64,000 nucleotides of DNA from Nitrospira sp. CG24A (GTDB taxonomy: Bacteria; Nitrospirota; Nitrospiria; Nitrospirales; Nitrospiraceae): positions 1 through 64,000 of the forward strand of contig NEWT02000036.1 of the NCBI GenBank assembly GCA_002869925.2. Reading direction: 5' to 3'. Positions within the stretch are counted from its first letter, which is position 1. Each line of letters begins with the position of its first letter. The notes beneath the pieces are model-generated. The model was not told where the DNA came from. It did not search any database and saw only the letters and a list, made by a program, of their open reading frames with translations. Shown here piece by piece: positions 32,287-41,629 of the stretch. The position numbers were made by a program, and so were the translations under genes.

Positions 32287-33678
32287 ATGACGCATGTATG
32301 GAATTTCTCTCTCAAGGGAATGGGAATGCTTCACGTAACCAAATTTGCCGATCCGTCTGTCATGAAGGCCCTGCTCTCGGAGCGCCTCCCGCTACTTTGC
32401 CCTGAGGGTGAGGCTATTACGAGTTGCCACGTCCAGCATGTGCGGTATTCCCCAAAGAAGAAGCCGGAACACGCGAGCCTGGCCGCCTGCTACCACCTGA
32501 GAGTCAGAGGCAGAGATTCCCAACGCGAGCAGCTCATGATCCTGTACGGAAAAGCATTTCGAAACGGAAGAAGCCAGAGAGAACTCGACACCATGGCCGG
32601 TCACAGAATCGGCGCCCATGCTTCCCCCGGCATGCCGCTCCACTTCCGCGACCTTGATCTGCTCCTGTGGGTGTTCCCGGAAGATCCGGCGATCCCGCAT
32701 CTGCCGGAAGTGATCGATCCGGAACGGGTCATGGCCTATCTTCCCTATGCATCCCTTCCGAAGGGTCTTGATGGGACGGGCGACATCAGGTCGGTCGACG
32801 TGTCGGTCATACACTATCGCCCCGAGATACGGTGCACGACCCGGTACGATCTTCGCTGGGGAGCGATCGATCAGCCTCAGCGTCTCACCATTTTCGGCAA
32901 GACGTTTCGAAGCGCTGAGGGGCATGACGTCTTCGCCAGGAGTGAATACTTGTGGAATCGTTGCTCTGGAGTAGAGGAGAACGTGCTCTTCGCGCAACCA
33001 CTCGGGTACACGTCTGCGGTACACACTCTATGGCAACTCGGCGTGGAGGGGATTCCACTCTGTTGCGCGATCGGGGAAAACAATTGCGATTCCTATCTTC
33101 GGACGGTCGCTAAGGGATTGGCGATGATTCATCACAGCGACTTGGAGGGTCTCCCGAAATGGACTCTGGGCGAACACCTGACTGAAGTTGAGAAGAAGAT
33201 TGAAAAGCTACGCCGGGCGATGCCGTCGCTGGTTGAAGAACTGAACCTCCTCGCACAGCGTATCCAACGCGACGCGCCAATCCCGTCCGACATCCCGCTT
33301 CGACCGATGTATTGGGATTTCCACGTCGATCAGCTCTTGGCCCAAGACGGGAAAGTGGCTTTCTTCGATTTTGACGAGCTCGCCCTCGGAGATCCCTTAC
33401 AGAATCTCGCGAACTTTATCGTGGACCTGCACTTCCGTGAGTTGAGCCCATTGCTGGCTCAACAGATGGCAAAGTCGTTGTACCACCACTATCAATCTCA
33501 GGTGACGTGGGAGGTCCCGGTCGATCGTGTCAGATGGCACGCGAGGGTTCAGTTCATCAATAAAGCTTACAGAGTTTACATTTCACAGCCTCCTGACGTC
33601 AAAGAGACGGTGAGGGGCATCATCCATATGGCTGCCGAGGAAACGATGTTGGGCTGGCTCGACAACGCGATCGGCTGA
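32287..33678 (+). CDS. APH-fold kinase 2 of the polysaccharide locus
   Basis: About 463 residues. C-terminal kinase core: PMYWDFHVDQLLAQDGKVAF (catalytic Asp344) and FFDFDELALGDPLQNL. The residue five after the catalytic Asp, usually Asn, is Gln, as in maltokinase-type enzymes (HGDLHLGQ). The N-terminal region again has RYSPKKKPEHASLAACYHLRV and a similar second HYRPEIRCTTRYDLRW, two related blocks suggesting an internal repeat or degenerate N-lobe. Starts at 32287 or 32320 are possible. It lies 7 bp after the fusion gene; sugar phosphorylation is inferred. Confidence 0.75.
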   Translation: MTHVWNFSLKGMGMLHVTKFADPSVMKALLSERLPLLCPEGEAITSCHVQHVRYSPKKKPEHASLAACYHLRVRGRDSQREQLMILYGKAFRNGRSQRELDTMAGHRIGAHASPGMPLHFRDLDLLLWVFPEDPAIPHLPEVIDPERVMAYLPYASLPKGLDGTGDIRSVDVSVIHYRPEIRCTTRYDLRWGAIDQPQRLTIFGKTFRSAEGHDVFARSEYLWNRCSGVEENVLFAQPLGYTSAVHTLWQLGVEGIPLCCAIGENNCDSYLRTVAKGLAMIHHSDLEGLPKWTLGEHLTEVEKKIEKLRRAMPSLVEELNLLAQRIQRDAPIPSDIPLRPMYWDFHVDQLLAQDGKVAFFDFDELALGDPLQNLANFIVDLHFRELSPLLAQQMAKSLYHHYQSQVTWEVPVDRVRWHARVQFINKAYRVYISQPPDVKETVRGIIHMAAEETMLGWLDNAIG

Positions 33679-33694
33679 CCGAGGAAATATCGCG

Positions 33695-35710
33695 ATGAAA
33701 AAACGGATACTCATATATTGCCAACATGTTCTTGGAATGGGGCATCTCGTAAGAAGCCTGGAGATCGTTCGGGCGCTGACAGACTGGGACGTCACGTTTC
33801 TGAACGGCGGCGATCTTTGCCCCGGCATGGAATTTCCCCCTCAGACGAAGATCGTGAATCTCCCGCCGATCAAATCGGAATCGGACTTCAAGACCATCAT
33901 CGCTGCAGAACATGGTCAGGACCTGGACGTAGTGAAACGGACTCGCGCAAGTCGACTCCAAGCAGAGTTTGCCCGTATCCAGCCTGATGTCTTTCTCATC
34001 GAAATGTTTCCGTTTGGACGCAAACACTTTGCGTTCGAGTTGGTGCCGGTCTTAGAACAAATCCGGCTTAAAAAAATGCCGACGGCCGTGGTCTGCAGCC
34101 TCCGCGACATCTTGGTCAATAATAAGCGGAATCAGGCGCAGCATAACGAACGGGCGATCACGCTCATGAATCGGTACTTCGACCTGCTCTTGGTGCACGC
34201 AGATCCGCGATTCCAAACTCTCGATGAAACGTTTCCGCAGGTCCGGGAGCTTCGATGCGAGATCAGATATACGGGATTTGTTTCGCAAGAGGCTCCGCAG
34301 CAGCGCCTGGATGTGGCGACACATCGCTCTTCGGACCAACCCATGATCCTCGTGAGCATCGGAGGAGGCCGAGTCGGCTATGAACTGGTGGAATGTGCCC
34401 TGCAAGCATCGGCACAGCTTCGAACACACTTCCCGCACCGCATGATGATGTTGACGGGGCCCTATATGCCGGAGGAGCAGTTTCAAGCGCTCCTCACATC
34501 GGCGGCGATGCAGAAGCAGGTGACGATCTCGCGATACACCCCCGATTTTCTCTCCTACTTACGGGAGGCCTCTCTCTCAATCAGCATGGCCGGCTACAAC
34601 ACCTGCATGAATTTATTGACCACTGGCACCAAGGCATTGGTCATGCCGTTTACCGGTGGAGGCAATACCGAGCAAACCATCCGTGCAGAAAAGCTGGCTC
34701 AACTTGGAGTCGTCGGCGTACTCAGCGAATCGCCGTTGCGACCCGGCTACCTGGCAGAACGAATGATTCAGGCGCTCCGAACTCCGTCCTCGGCGCACAG
34801 GCTCTCCCTCGATCACGATGGTGCCAAGAAGACCGCGACATGCCTGGAAGAGCTGGCCGCGAGGAAGAAGCCTGTATCGAACCATCTGGTCCCTGGTTCC
34901 TTCTCGCTTCTGAACGGGAAACACCGAACCGCTTGGCAAACAGAATTGCGTGGAAGCCTTGAGTTGATTCAGGCTGAGGGGAAGGAAGTCCGGATCTTCT
35001 TCCGAGACGACGACATCGACGAAGATGAAGAGTCTCTTCTACGGTTGCTCGACTTGTTCCTGGCCCACGGGGCGCCGCTGAACTTGGCGATCATACCCAA
35101 CCTCCTCTCGGATGCCACCGTGAGACAGCTTCTCATGAGAGAACTATGGATTCCGGAGTCTCTCGGGCTGATTCAGCACGGATGGAGGCACACCAACCAT
35201 GAGCCAGCAGGACGGAAATGCGAGTTTGGAATCAGCCGTTCGCTGGCTGACAAATTTCACGATATAGCACGTGGAAAAATTCGGCTGGAAGAAGCCTTCG
35301 GCCCGCGATTCTATCCGGCCTTCACACCTCCCTGGAATCGCTGCACGCAGGATACGTTTGGCGTGTTGGACGAGCTTGGATTTATGGTCTTTTCCAAAGA
35401 TCAGGGGAAGGAATCCGTCGAAGGCCATCGATTCCAGGAAATTTCTACCACACTGGATCTCTATCGCTGGAAAGGCGGGGCGACGCTCCAACCTCCCGAT
35501 ATCACTACGAAGACCTTGATCAGCCAGCTATGGGAACTCGACACGATTGGAATTCTCTTGCACCATAAAGTCATGGACGACACGGCATTCACATTTCTCG
35601 ATCAACTGTTGAAGGAGCTGCGGCATTGCCCCCAGGTACGGTTCCACACGCTCAAAACCCTCAGCCAACAGATCGAAGCAGCGCAAGCAGCGTCACAGTC
35701 GTACACATGA
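33695..35710 (+). CDS. Glycosyltransferase-polysaccharide deacetylase fusion
   Basis: 671 residues. Residues 1-400 resemble the COG4671-type glycosyltransferase at 21378 (KRILIYCQHVLGMGHLVRS, VCSLRDILV, MILVSIGGGRVGYELVE, ASLSISMAGYNTCMNLL). Residues ~425-660 form a NodB-like deacetylase: FFRDDDIDEDEE (Asp438-440, metal site), QHGWRHTNH with the HxxxH pair His495/His499, and FTPPWNR. The protein lacks a signal peptide, so deacetylation would be cytoplasmic. It may transfer and then deacetylate an amino sugar. Start ATG 33695 with GAGGAAA upstream; the ABC gene overlaps its stop. Confidence 0.85.
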   Translation: MKKRILIYCQHVLGMGHLVRSLEIVRALTDWDVTFLNGGDLCPGMEFPPQTKIVNLPPIKSESDFKTIIAAEHGQDLDVVKRTRASRLQAEFARIQPDVFLIEMFPFGRKHFAFELVPVLEQIRLKKMPTAVVCSLRDILVNNKRNQAQHNERAITLMNRYFDLLLVHADPRFQTLDETFPQVRELRCEIRYTGFVSQEAPQQRLDVATHRSSDQPMILVSIGGGRVGYELVECALQASAQLRTHFPHRMMMLTGPYMPEEQFQALLTSAAMQKQVTISRYTPDFLSYLREASLSISMAGYNTCMNLLTTGTKALVMPFTGGGNTEQTIRAEKLAQLGVVGVLSESPLRPGYLAERMIQALRTPSSAHRLSLDHDGAKKTATCLEELAARKKPVSNHLVPGSFSLLNGKHRTAWQTELRGSLELIQAEGKEVRIFFRDDDIDEDEESLLRLLDLFLAHGAPLNLAIIPNLLSDATVRQLLMRELWIPESLGLIQHGWRHTNHEPAGRKCEFGISRSLADKFHDIARGKIRLEEAFGPRFYPAFTPPWNRCTQDTFGVLDELGFMVFSKDQGKESVEGHRFQEISTTLDLYRWKGGATLQPPDITTKTLISQLWELDTIGILLHHKVMDDTAFTFLDQLLKELRHCPQVRFHTLKTLSQQIEAAQAASQSYT

Positions 35711-37569
35711 TGAACGTACAACGACAGAGCCGATTCAAAGAGATTGTTTTCCGTCACCTGCTGAGAATGAAGGGACGCCTTTCCTTGGCGGCTGTGTGCC
35801 TCGTGGGGTACACAGCCTTCGAACTGCTGAAACCCTGGCCCCTCAAAGTCCTGTTCGACTACGTGTTGCTGCAGCAGCCGCTCCCGGCTTCCCTGTCTCT
35901 TCTCCAGGACGTGCTCCACAACGGTATGCTGCTGTCGCTGGGCCTTGTCGCCGGCGCGATTATCGGCATCAGCATCCTGAGCGGCGTCTTTTCCTATGGA
36001 CAGTTGTACCTGACGTCGAAAGTCGGTTTCCTGCTCAGCGCCACACTCCGGAATGAACTGTTCTCTCGCTTGCAACGCCTCTCGCTGTCGTTTCACAACC
36101 ACGCGAAGTCCGGCGAACTGCTCATCAAAGTGTCGAGCGACACGGCTGCACTCCGTGATGTCTTCGCCGAGTGGTCGCTGACGATGGCCGGTCATGGCCT
36201 GACGCTGCTCGGCATGATGGCGATCATGTTTGTGTTGAACTGGAAATTGGCCCTTGTCGCCATGGTGACCCTACCGGTTATGGGCACTCTCCTCTTCGTC
36301 CTGATCCGGAAGGTCAAGGCCACGGCCCAGAAACAGCGGAAACACGAAGGGGCGATAGCCTCTCACGTGAATGAAGTCTTGGGGGCCATCTCCCTCGTCC
36401 AGGCATTCGGACGGGAAGAGCATGAAGAATCGCGGCTCCAGAAGTACAGCGACCACCACGTGGAACAAGGCATTCACACGGCGAGACTCACCGCTTCTGT
36501 CTCCAGAATGGTCCATGTCGTGGAAGCGCTCGGAACCGCCGGGATTGTTCTCTTTGGAGGCTGGTTGGTCCTAGAAAAACAGATGACGCCGGGGGATCTG
36601 CTCATTTTTCTCTCGTATGGCCACTCGCTCTACAAACCGCTGCGGAATTTGAGCAGTCTGTCGGTCAAATTCTCCCGGGCAATGGTCAGCGCGAAACGTG
36701 TCGCGGATATCCTCGACATGGAGCCGGAGATCCGCGATCTGCCTGACGCACGACAGGCCACGGCCCTGCAGGGAGACATCGCATTTCATCAAGTCACGTT
36801 CGGCTATGAGCGCGACACCAATGTGTTGCACGAAGTGTCCTTTCACATCGAGACCGGCCAGAAGGTGGCATTGGTCGGCTCCTCTGGAGCCGGAAAGTCG
36901 ACGATCGTCAGTCTGATTCTTCGTCTCTACGAACCACAAACCGGCTCCATCGTGATCGACGGAATCGACAGCGCCCAATACAACCGGGAATCTCTCCGGC
37001 AGCACATCGGCATCGTCCTGCAAGATACGGTGTTATTCGGCGCGAGTATCGCAGAAAACATTTCCTACGGGAAACCCGATGCGACACACGATGAGATTGA
37101 ACGAGCAGCGAGGCTCGCCTATGCCCACGACTTCATTACTGCTCTCTCCAATGGCTACGACACCATTCTCGGCGAAAGGGGAAACACACTGTCCGGAGGA
37201 CAACGGCAGCGGATCTGCTTGGCGCGCGCCATTATCAAACAGCCCTCGATCCTCATCCTTGACGAACCGACATCCGCCGTGGATCCCGTGTCAGCCGCGC
37301 TGATTCGCGACACCGTGGCCCGTCTCCAGACAGGCAAGACGACCCTCGTCATTGCGCATCAATTCTTTGCGATGGATCAGTTCGATCAGATTCTGGTCCT
37401 TGAGAATGGCCGCGTCGTCGAACAAGGCAGGCACATCGACCTCATGGCTCGAAAAGGCCGTTATTGCGATCTGCTTGCGCACCAGATGCGCGAGAAGCAA
37501 TGGGAAGATGTCGGTGCATCGAATCCGCTCCATCCTGACACTGAAGGGGAAGCTGAAACATATGCTTAA
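35707..37569 (+). CDS. ABC exporter, fused membrane and ATPase domains
   Basis: 620 residues, an MsbA/lipid-flippase-type half transporter. Six membrane helices (about 15-300) precede the ATPase domain with Walker A GSSGAGKST (391-399), signature LSGGQRQR (~495), Walker B ILILDEPTSAVD and the H-loop IAHQ. ATGA overlap with the preceding deacetylase fusion supports cotranscription. It most likely flips a lipid-linked glycan or glycolipid made by the locus. A fragment of a MacB-like permease begins in its last codons (37562). Confidence 0.9.
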   Translation: MMNVQRQSRFKEIVFRHLLRMKGRLSLAAVCLVGYTAFELLKPWPLKVLFDYVLLQQPLPASLSLLQDVLHNGMLLSLGLVAGAIIGISILSGVFSYGQLYLTSKVGFLLSATLRNELFSRLQRLSLSFHNHAKSGELLIKVSSDTAALRDVFAEWSLTMAGHGLTLLGMMAIMFVLNWKLALVAMVTLPVMGTLLFVLIRKVKATAQKQRKHEGAIASHVNEVLGAISLVQAFGREEHEESRLQKYSDHHVEQGIHTARLTASVSRMVHVVEALGTAGIVLFGGWLVLEKQMTPGDLLIFLSYGHSLYKPLRNLSSLSVKFSRAMVSAKRVADILDMEPEIRDLPDARQATALQGDIAFHQVTFGYERDTNVLHEVSFHIETGQKVALVGSSGAGKSTIVSLILRLYEPQTGSIVIDGIDSAQYNRESLRQHIGIVLQDTVLFGASIAENISYGKPDATHDEIERAARLAYAHDFITALSNGYDTILGERGNTLSGGQRQRICLARAIIKQPSILILDEPTSAVDPVSAALIRDTVARLQTGKTTLVIAHQFFAMDQFDQILVLENGRVVEQGRHIDLMARKGRYCDLLAHQMREKQWEDVGASNPLHPDTEGEAETYA

Positions 37570-37768
37570 GCTTGAGTGGCCACTCGGAATCCTCACTCTT
37601 GCCAGCGCGTACGGCCCGTCGGTCGCCGCCGGCTGGCCGACCATAATCACGTCACGTTCCATTCTGTTGGCCGTCTCTTTATCGATGGCCGCGGGATTGT
37701 TCTTTGGCCTGTACCCGGCCAATGGAACAGCTCGACTCAACCCGATCGCAGCCCTGCGCTACGAGTAG
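37562..37768 (+). pseudogene. C-terminal fragment of a MacB/FtsX-type permease
   Basis: In a frame overlapping the end of the ABC exporter, 68 codons encode AAGWPTIITSRSILLAVSLS, MAAGLFFGLYPANGTARLNP and IAALRYE, the characteristic C-terminus of MacB/LolE-type permeases (..GLxFGLYPAxxAAxLxPIEALRYE). The rest of that permease and its ATPase are absent, so this is a relic of an earlier gene or rearrangement. Confidence 0.65.
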
Positions 37769-37901
37769 TCTGTGGCGTGAGATGATCGCGGGCAGACGAG
37801 ACTCCGGACGGGTGCGAGCGGGGCGTCGGTATCGCTAAGGTAGCAACCAGGCAGAGACCGCTGAACACGAACCGCGTTTCGAAGGGAACAGACTCTTGCG
37901 C

Positions 37902-39266
37902 ATGACAGCACGGCAAGCCATTGAGACCCTGGAACGCTACACCGATTGTGCACATATGCAAAGACGCTTGCAGGCTCATGCGATGCAACTGCTGGGCGAC
38001 AATCTGACGATCCTGGGTTGTCGGATCGTTGAGTCGCGGCTCAAAACTTTCCGGAATCCTGAGTCATGGCACAAGGCGAGCCTGAACGTGTGTTACGAGC
38101 TGGATGTGGAAGGATTCACCATGCCGCAAATCCTGCACGCACACGTGTTCTTGCAAGGGCGTAGCGACGCCGAATACCGGGAATGTTGCGCACGGGCGAA
38201 ATCGGACGCAATCCCTCAACATGTGCCGGATCTCGGCATGGTCGTCTGGCGTTTTCCACTGGATCCAGCGATAGATCAGTTGTCGACTCTCTGGGACATG
38301 GACTGGCCTCTGGCCAATCTCCCGCTCGGCCAGGTGCCCCAGGACTGTGTGGAATCCTGCGCCAGTCTGGAGCGCGTGGATCGACGCGTCGTCAAGTACA
38401 GCCCGGAGAGGAGCTGTGTCATCCGTTTTGATCTGCCTCGGCGCGCCGGGACACAGACACGGTCGGCCCGCGCGCTCTACGCCAAGGTCTACGCAGGCCG
38501 GGACGGAGAACTCGCGTATGAACGACAGAGGTTTTTCAATAAGCCGCCATCGCCGGACAATTCAGGGTTGGCGATCCGTACCGCTCCCGCGTTGGCATAC
38601 GACCAGTCGTTACGAATATTCTGGCAAGGGGAAGCCGCCGGGGATTCCCTGGATTCGGTGCTGGCTCATGGCAACGAGGCTCCGTATCTCGATCAGGTCG
38701 GCCGTGGTTTGGCATCCGTGCACGCGAGCGGCCTGGGCGGCACGTCGGTCGTGAAACTGGAACACCGGGTCTTCGAATGTTCGAAGAAAATTTCCAAGCT
38801 TGTGCCTGCCTTTCCATCGTGCGCTACACAGCTCAAGGCCATCAGCAAAATGCTCGAACGTGCGACCGCAACCTATGCAACGCCAGTGGCGGCGGAAGAC
38901 CCCGTCTCGTTGTACGGCGATTTTCACCCTCGACAAATGCTCATCGCGGACGGCGAGGTATGCTTCCTGGATTTCGATTTAATGGTTCAGGGAGACCCCG
39001 AGTCCGATTTGGCGGAATTCTTCGTGGCGTTGTTGGATCTTGGGTTACAACCGGAACGGGTACGGGAGGCAGTCGCGCACATCCTGATGGCCTACCAGCG
39101 TGACGCCACAAGACCGATCTGTCACGAATTATTGCGGCTCTATACGCGTATTGAATACATAGAGCATGCCTATCGGCTCTTCCTAAGGCTGGACCCCGGT
39201 TGGCGTGAAACCTTCCAGAATGCGCTCGATCGGTTCCCGCAACTACAGGATGTTTTTCCAGATTGA
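37902..39266 (+). CDS. APH-fold kinase 3 of the polysaccharide locus
   Basis: 454 residues. The kinase core is SLYGDFHPRQMLIADGEVCF (catalytic Asp340, Gln345 in place of Asn) followed by FLDFDLMVQGDPESDLAEFF. Other shared blocks are VVKYSPERSCVIRFDL (~160-175) and LYAKVYAGRDGELAYERQRF. The domain layout equals that of kinases at 27237 and 32287. The gap before it (37769-37901) carries only the relic of a permease and possibly a promoter. It probably phosphorylates a sugar for the locus. Start ATG at 37902. Confidence 0.75.
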   Translation: MTARQAIETLERYTDCAHMQRRLQAHAMQLLGDNLTILGCRIVESRLKTFRNPESWHKASLNVCYELDVEGFTMPQILHAHVFLQGRSDAEYRECCARAKSDAIPQHVPDLGMVVWRFPLDPAIDQLSTLWDMDWPLANLPLGQVPQDCVESCASLERVDRRVVKYSPERSCVIRFDLPRRAGTQTRSARALYAKVYAGRDGELAYERQRFFNKPPSPDNSGLAIRTAPALAYDQSLRIFWQGEAAGDSLDSVLAHGNEAPYLDQVGRGLASVHASGLGGTSVVKLEHRVFECSKKISKLVPAFPSCATQLKAISKMLERATATYATPVAAEDPVSLYGDFHPRQMLIADGEVCFLDFDLMVQGDPESDLAEFFVALLDLGLQPERVREAVAHILMAYQRDATRPICHELLRLYTRIEYIEHAYRLFLRLDPGWRETFQNALDRFPQLQDVFPD

Positions 39267-39327
39267 CGGACCAATGGGTTGCGATTGAATACCACAACTA
39301 TGGCCTTCTCAACCGAACACGACTGAG

Positions 39328-40839
39328 ATGAAATATCTACATCATTCAACATTCAATCAATGCCGTCGAGAAGGAGCGCTCCGAACAAAGGGTGCATCCT
39401 GCAACATTCTCCATGTCGGCATTGTGATCGTTCTCATGCATGTGCCCTTTGCCGGCCCGGCGCAGGCCGCAGCTGAATTGAAGGAGGGGCCTGCGAGCCG
39501 CGCAACGCCATCATCAACCGATGCGTCGTTAACAAAACCGCCCGTTGCACAACCTCTTGACCCAAATACACCATCGAACCCTACCACACCCGATGCTCCG
39601 GCTCTCGAGCCTTTTGACCCGAATGCACCACCGAGAGCTACCATCCCCATCGGCCCCAATCTATTCTTTGGTGGCTATGTATCGCTCGATGGAGAAAGCA
39701 ATCGAAACTATAGCCTCTCCTCCCATCTAGGCAAAGCCGACAGCATCTTAACCACGAACCTTGCCCCCGCGTTCGCCTATGAGCCCAATCAATACCTTCA
39801 GCTCTACCTGAATCCTATTCTCGAGATACCAGTCACCGTGGAGAAAACCGAAGATACGTCGAAAAGGACCGAGTTGAACATGAACCTGGCGTTTCTCACG
39901 CTGAAAAATGTTGTCCCAGGAGCCAAACTGCAAGTCGGCAGACAGCGTTTCATCGACTCCAGACGATGGCTCTTCAATGAAAACATGGACGCAATCAGGT
40001 TAGGTTACCAGTATGAAAGTTTTTCCGTGGAGGTGTCGGCCAGCCAACTGAATCTGGTTCAGCGAAATGTATTGAGACGAGAGGCAGAGGAGGACGAGGA
40101 AAGGCTTCTCAATTATTACGCATATGCCGATTATAAATTCGGCAAGAACAAGAAGAGTCACGTCGGCATATTTGCACTCTATCAGGATCAGCAACGACTC
40201 GGCACGGCGCAACCTATTTATGTCGGCCTCCAGTTAGGAGGGAGACTCTTCGGGGATTTGAAATACTGGCTGCAAACAGCTGTTGTCCGTGGCACAGATG
40301 ACGCCAAGACCATTCGAGGCGAGGCCATCGATGTGGGGTTGACGCAACGCTTTGGCGGATCCTGGCAACCGTCCATTACAGTCGGGTACGCCTACGGCAC
40401 CGGAGACAGAAATCCCGACGATAATGTCGATCGATCCTTTCGACAGACCGGCTTTCAAGGCAATTCCGATAAATTCAATGGCGTCGCGCGGTTCAAATAT
40501 TACGGGGAAGTGCTGGATCCCAGGCTGACGAATCTTATGGTCTTTACCGGCGGGGTCGGCATCCAACCTTTCGAAAAGACCTCATTCGACGTGGTCTACC
40601 ACTATTATCTACAAGACCATGCGTCCACACGCCTTCGTGGCTCTGATTTCACAATTGGCCCTACCGGTCTGAGTAAACATGTAGGAAGTGAAGTCGATTT
40701 TATAGCGGGATATCAAGGCATACCGAACCTGCAAACAAAGTTTGTCCTCGGTTATTTTTTACCTGGCAACGCTTTTGCCGACACGTCCCGTGACGGCGCG
40801 TTCTTAGCCAGCATACTATTCCGGTACAACTTCTACTAA
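39328..40839 (+). CDS. Alginate-export (AlgE)-type outer-membrane porin
   Basis: 503 residues: a signal peptide (ILHVGIVIVLMHVPFAGPAQA), a disordered proline/aspartate-rich linker with two related units (PLDPNTPSNPTTPDAP; PFDPNAPPRATIP), then an AlgE-family barrel (VGRQRFIDSRRWLFNENMDA, IRLGYQYESFSVEVSAS, HVGSEVDFIAGYQG) ending FRYNFY. AlgE exports anionic polysaccharide. As the last gene of the locus it presumably forms the outer-membrane exit for the product made upstream. It begins 61 bp after kinase 3. Confidence 0.85.
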   Translation: MKYLHHSTFNQCRREGALRTKGASCNILHVGIVIVLMHVPFAGPAQAAAELKEGPASRATPSSTDASLTKPPVAQPLDPNTPSNPTTPDAPALEPFDPNAPPRATIPIGPNLFFGGYVSLDGESNRNYSLSSHLGKADSILTTNLAPAFAYEPNQYLQLYLNPILEIPVTVEKTEDTSKRTELNMNLAFLTLKNVVPGAKLQVGRQRFIDSRRWLFNENMDAIRLGYQYESFSVEVSASQLNLVQRNVLRREAEEDEERLLNYYAYADYKFGKNKKSHVGIFALYQDQQRLGTAQPIYVGLQLGGRLFGDLKYWLQTAVVRGTDDAKTIRGEAIDVGLTQRFGGSWQPSITVGYAYGTGDRNPDDNVDRSFRQTGFQGNSDKFNGVARFKYYGEVLDPRLTNLMVFTGGVGIQPFEKTSFDVVYHYYLQDHASTRLRGSDFTIGPTGLSKHVGSEVDFIAGYQGIPNLQTKFVLGYFLPGNAFADTSRDGAFLASILFRYNFY

Positions 40840-41028
40840 CCCGCATTATTCACAAGGGTTCGTGACGAAACCGCCGAGACGCCACGCGAGACGGGCGCAC
40901 GGAGCCGCGAGGGAGGGACGCATACTTGAACAATATGTTGACCGACTGAACAGCGAGCCCGCCCGCCGTCAGGCCTGTCGTAGCGGCGTATCGACGGTTG
41001 CAGTAGAAGCCTTCATGAATAATGCGGG
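40840..41028. repeat. MITE-like element with 13-bp terminal inverted repeats
   Basis: Perfect inverted repeats CCCGCATTATTCA (40840-40852) and TGAATAATGCGGG (41016-41028) bound 189 bp without coding capacity, starting immediately after the AlgE-type stop codon. A near-match to the end sequence occurs alone at 9182-9194. The size and ends fit a non-autonomous element mobilised by a transposase encoded elsewhere. Confidence 0.6.
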
Positions 41029-41149
41029 CTGGGAGCCTGTCCGACATTCTGAAGGAAATCCTCATGGATGCTGATGTTCGTTTCACTATTTACCTTTCCT
41101 TGGATCACCCGTCTAACCCATCAGACGCAGACAGAAGGAGGGTATTATT

Positions 41150-41560
41150 ATGCGACAGGTTCATTCAAAGATCTCTATGGTTCTTCTTTCGATCGCACTG
41201 CTCCTATCGGGGTGCACGTCGACGTTGGTGCGCGACGATGTGAAGCGGACAACGGGGCTGGACGGCCACTGTGGTGGGAGCGAGTGGGCCGACAATTCTT
41301 CGCTGGCCGTGTTGCCTGTGCCGGTCGTCGCGTTCTTCGTGCCCCACTTCGATCTACACAAAGTTTCCAGTGAGCCTTATTTGCATCGGTGCGGTGAGAG
41401 CACACGCGTCGTCAATCGCGATGTGTCGGTCAACACGACGGCCTGTATCCCAGCTGGTCTCACGCGGATTGTGACACTGGGTGTCTGGCAGTGGTGCCCG
41501 GCACGTGTGGCTTGGTCGGCAGATGTGTTGGCAGATGGACGAAGGACAACGACCGACTGA
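41150..41560 (+). CDS. Bor-like small lipoprotein
   Basis: 136 residues. Lipoprotein signal with lipobox LLLSGC, then DGHCGGSEWADNSSLAVLPV, a hydrophobic patch, and VVNRDVSVNTTACIPAGLTR followed by VTLGVWQWCPARVAWSA. The last part resembles the end of Bor/Iss-type lipoproteins (FITLGIYTPLEARVYC) but the overall match is weak. Four cysteines after the lipid anchor suggest disulfides. A strong AGAAGGAGGG site precedes the ATG at 41150. The next gene starts 69 bp downstream. Confidence 0.6.
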   Translation: MRQVHSKISMVLLSIALLLSGCTSTLVRDDVKRTTGLDGHCGGSEWADNSSLAVLPVPVVAFFVPHFDLHKVSSEPYLHRCGESTRVVNRDVSVNTTACIPAGLTRIVTLGVWQWCPARVAWSADVLADGRRTTTD

Positions 41561-41629
41561 GGCGCTCGGTTGTGGTGTGGCGTGAAGCGGAACTCGAAGA
41601 CTCGCTGTCACTCGATGAGGAGGAACACT

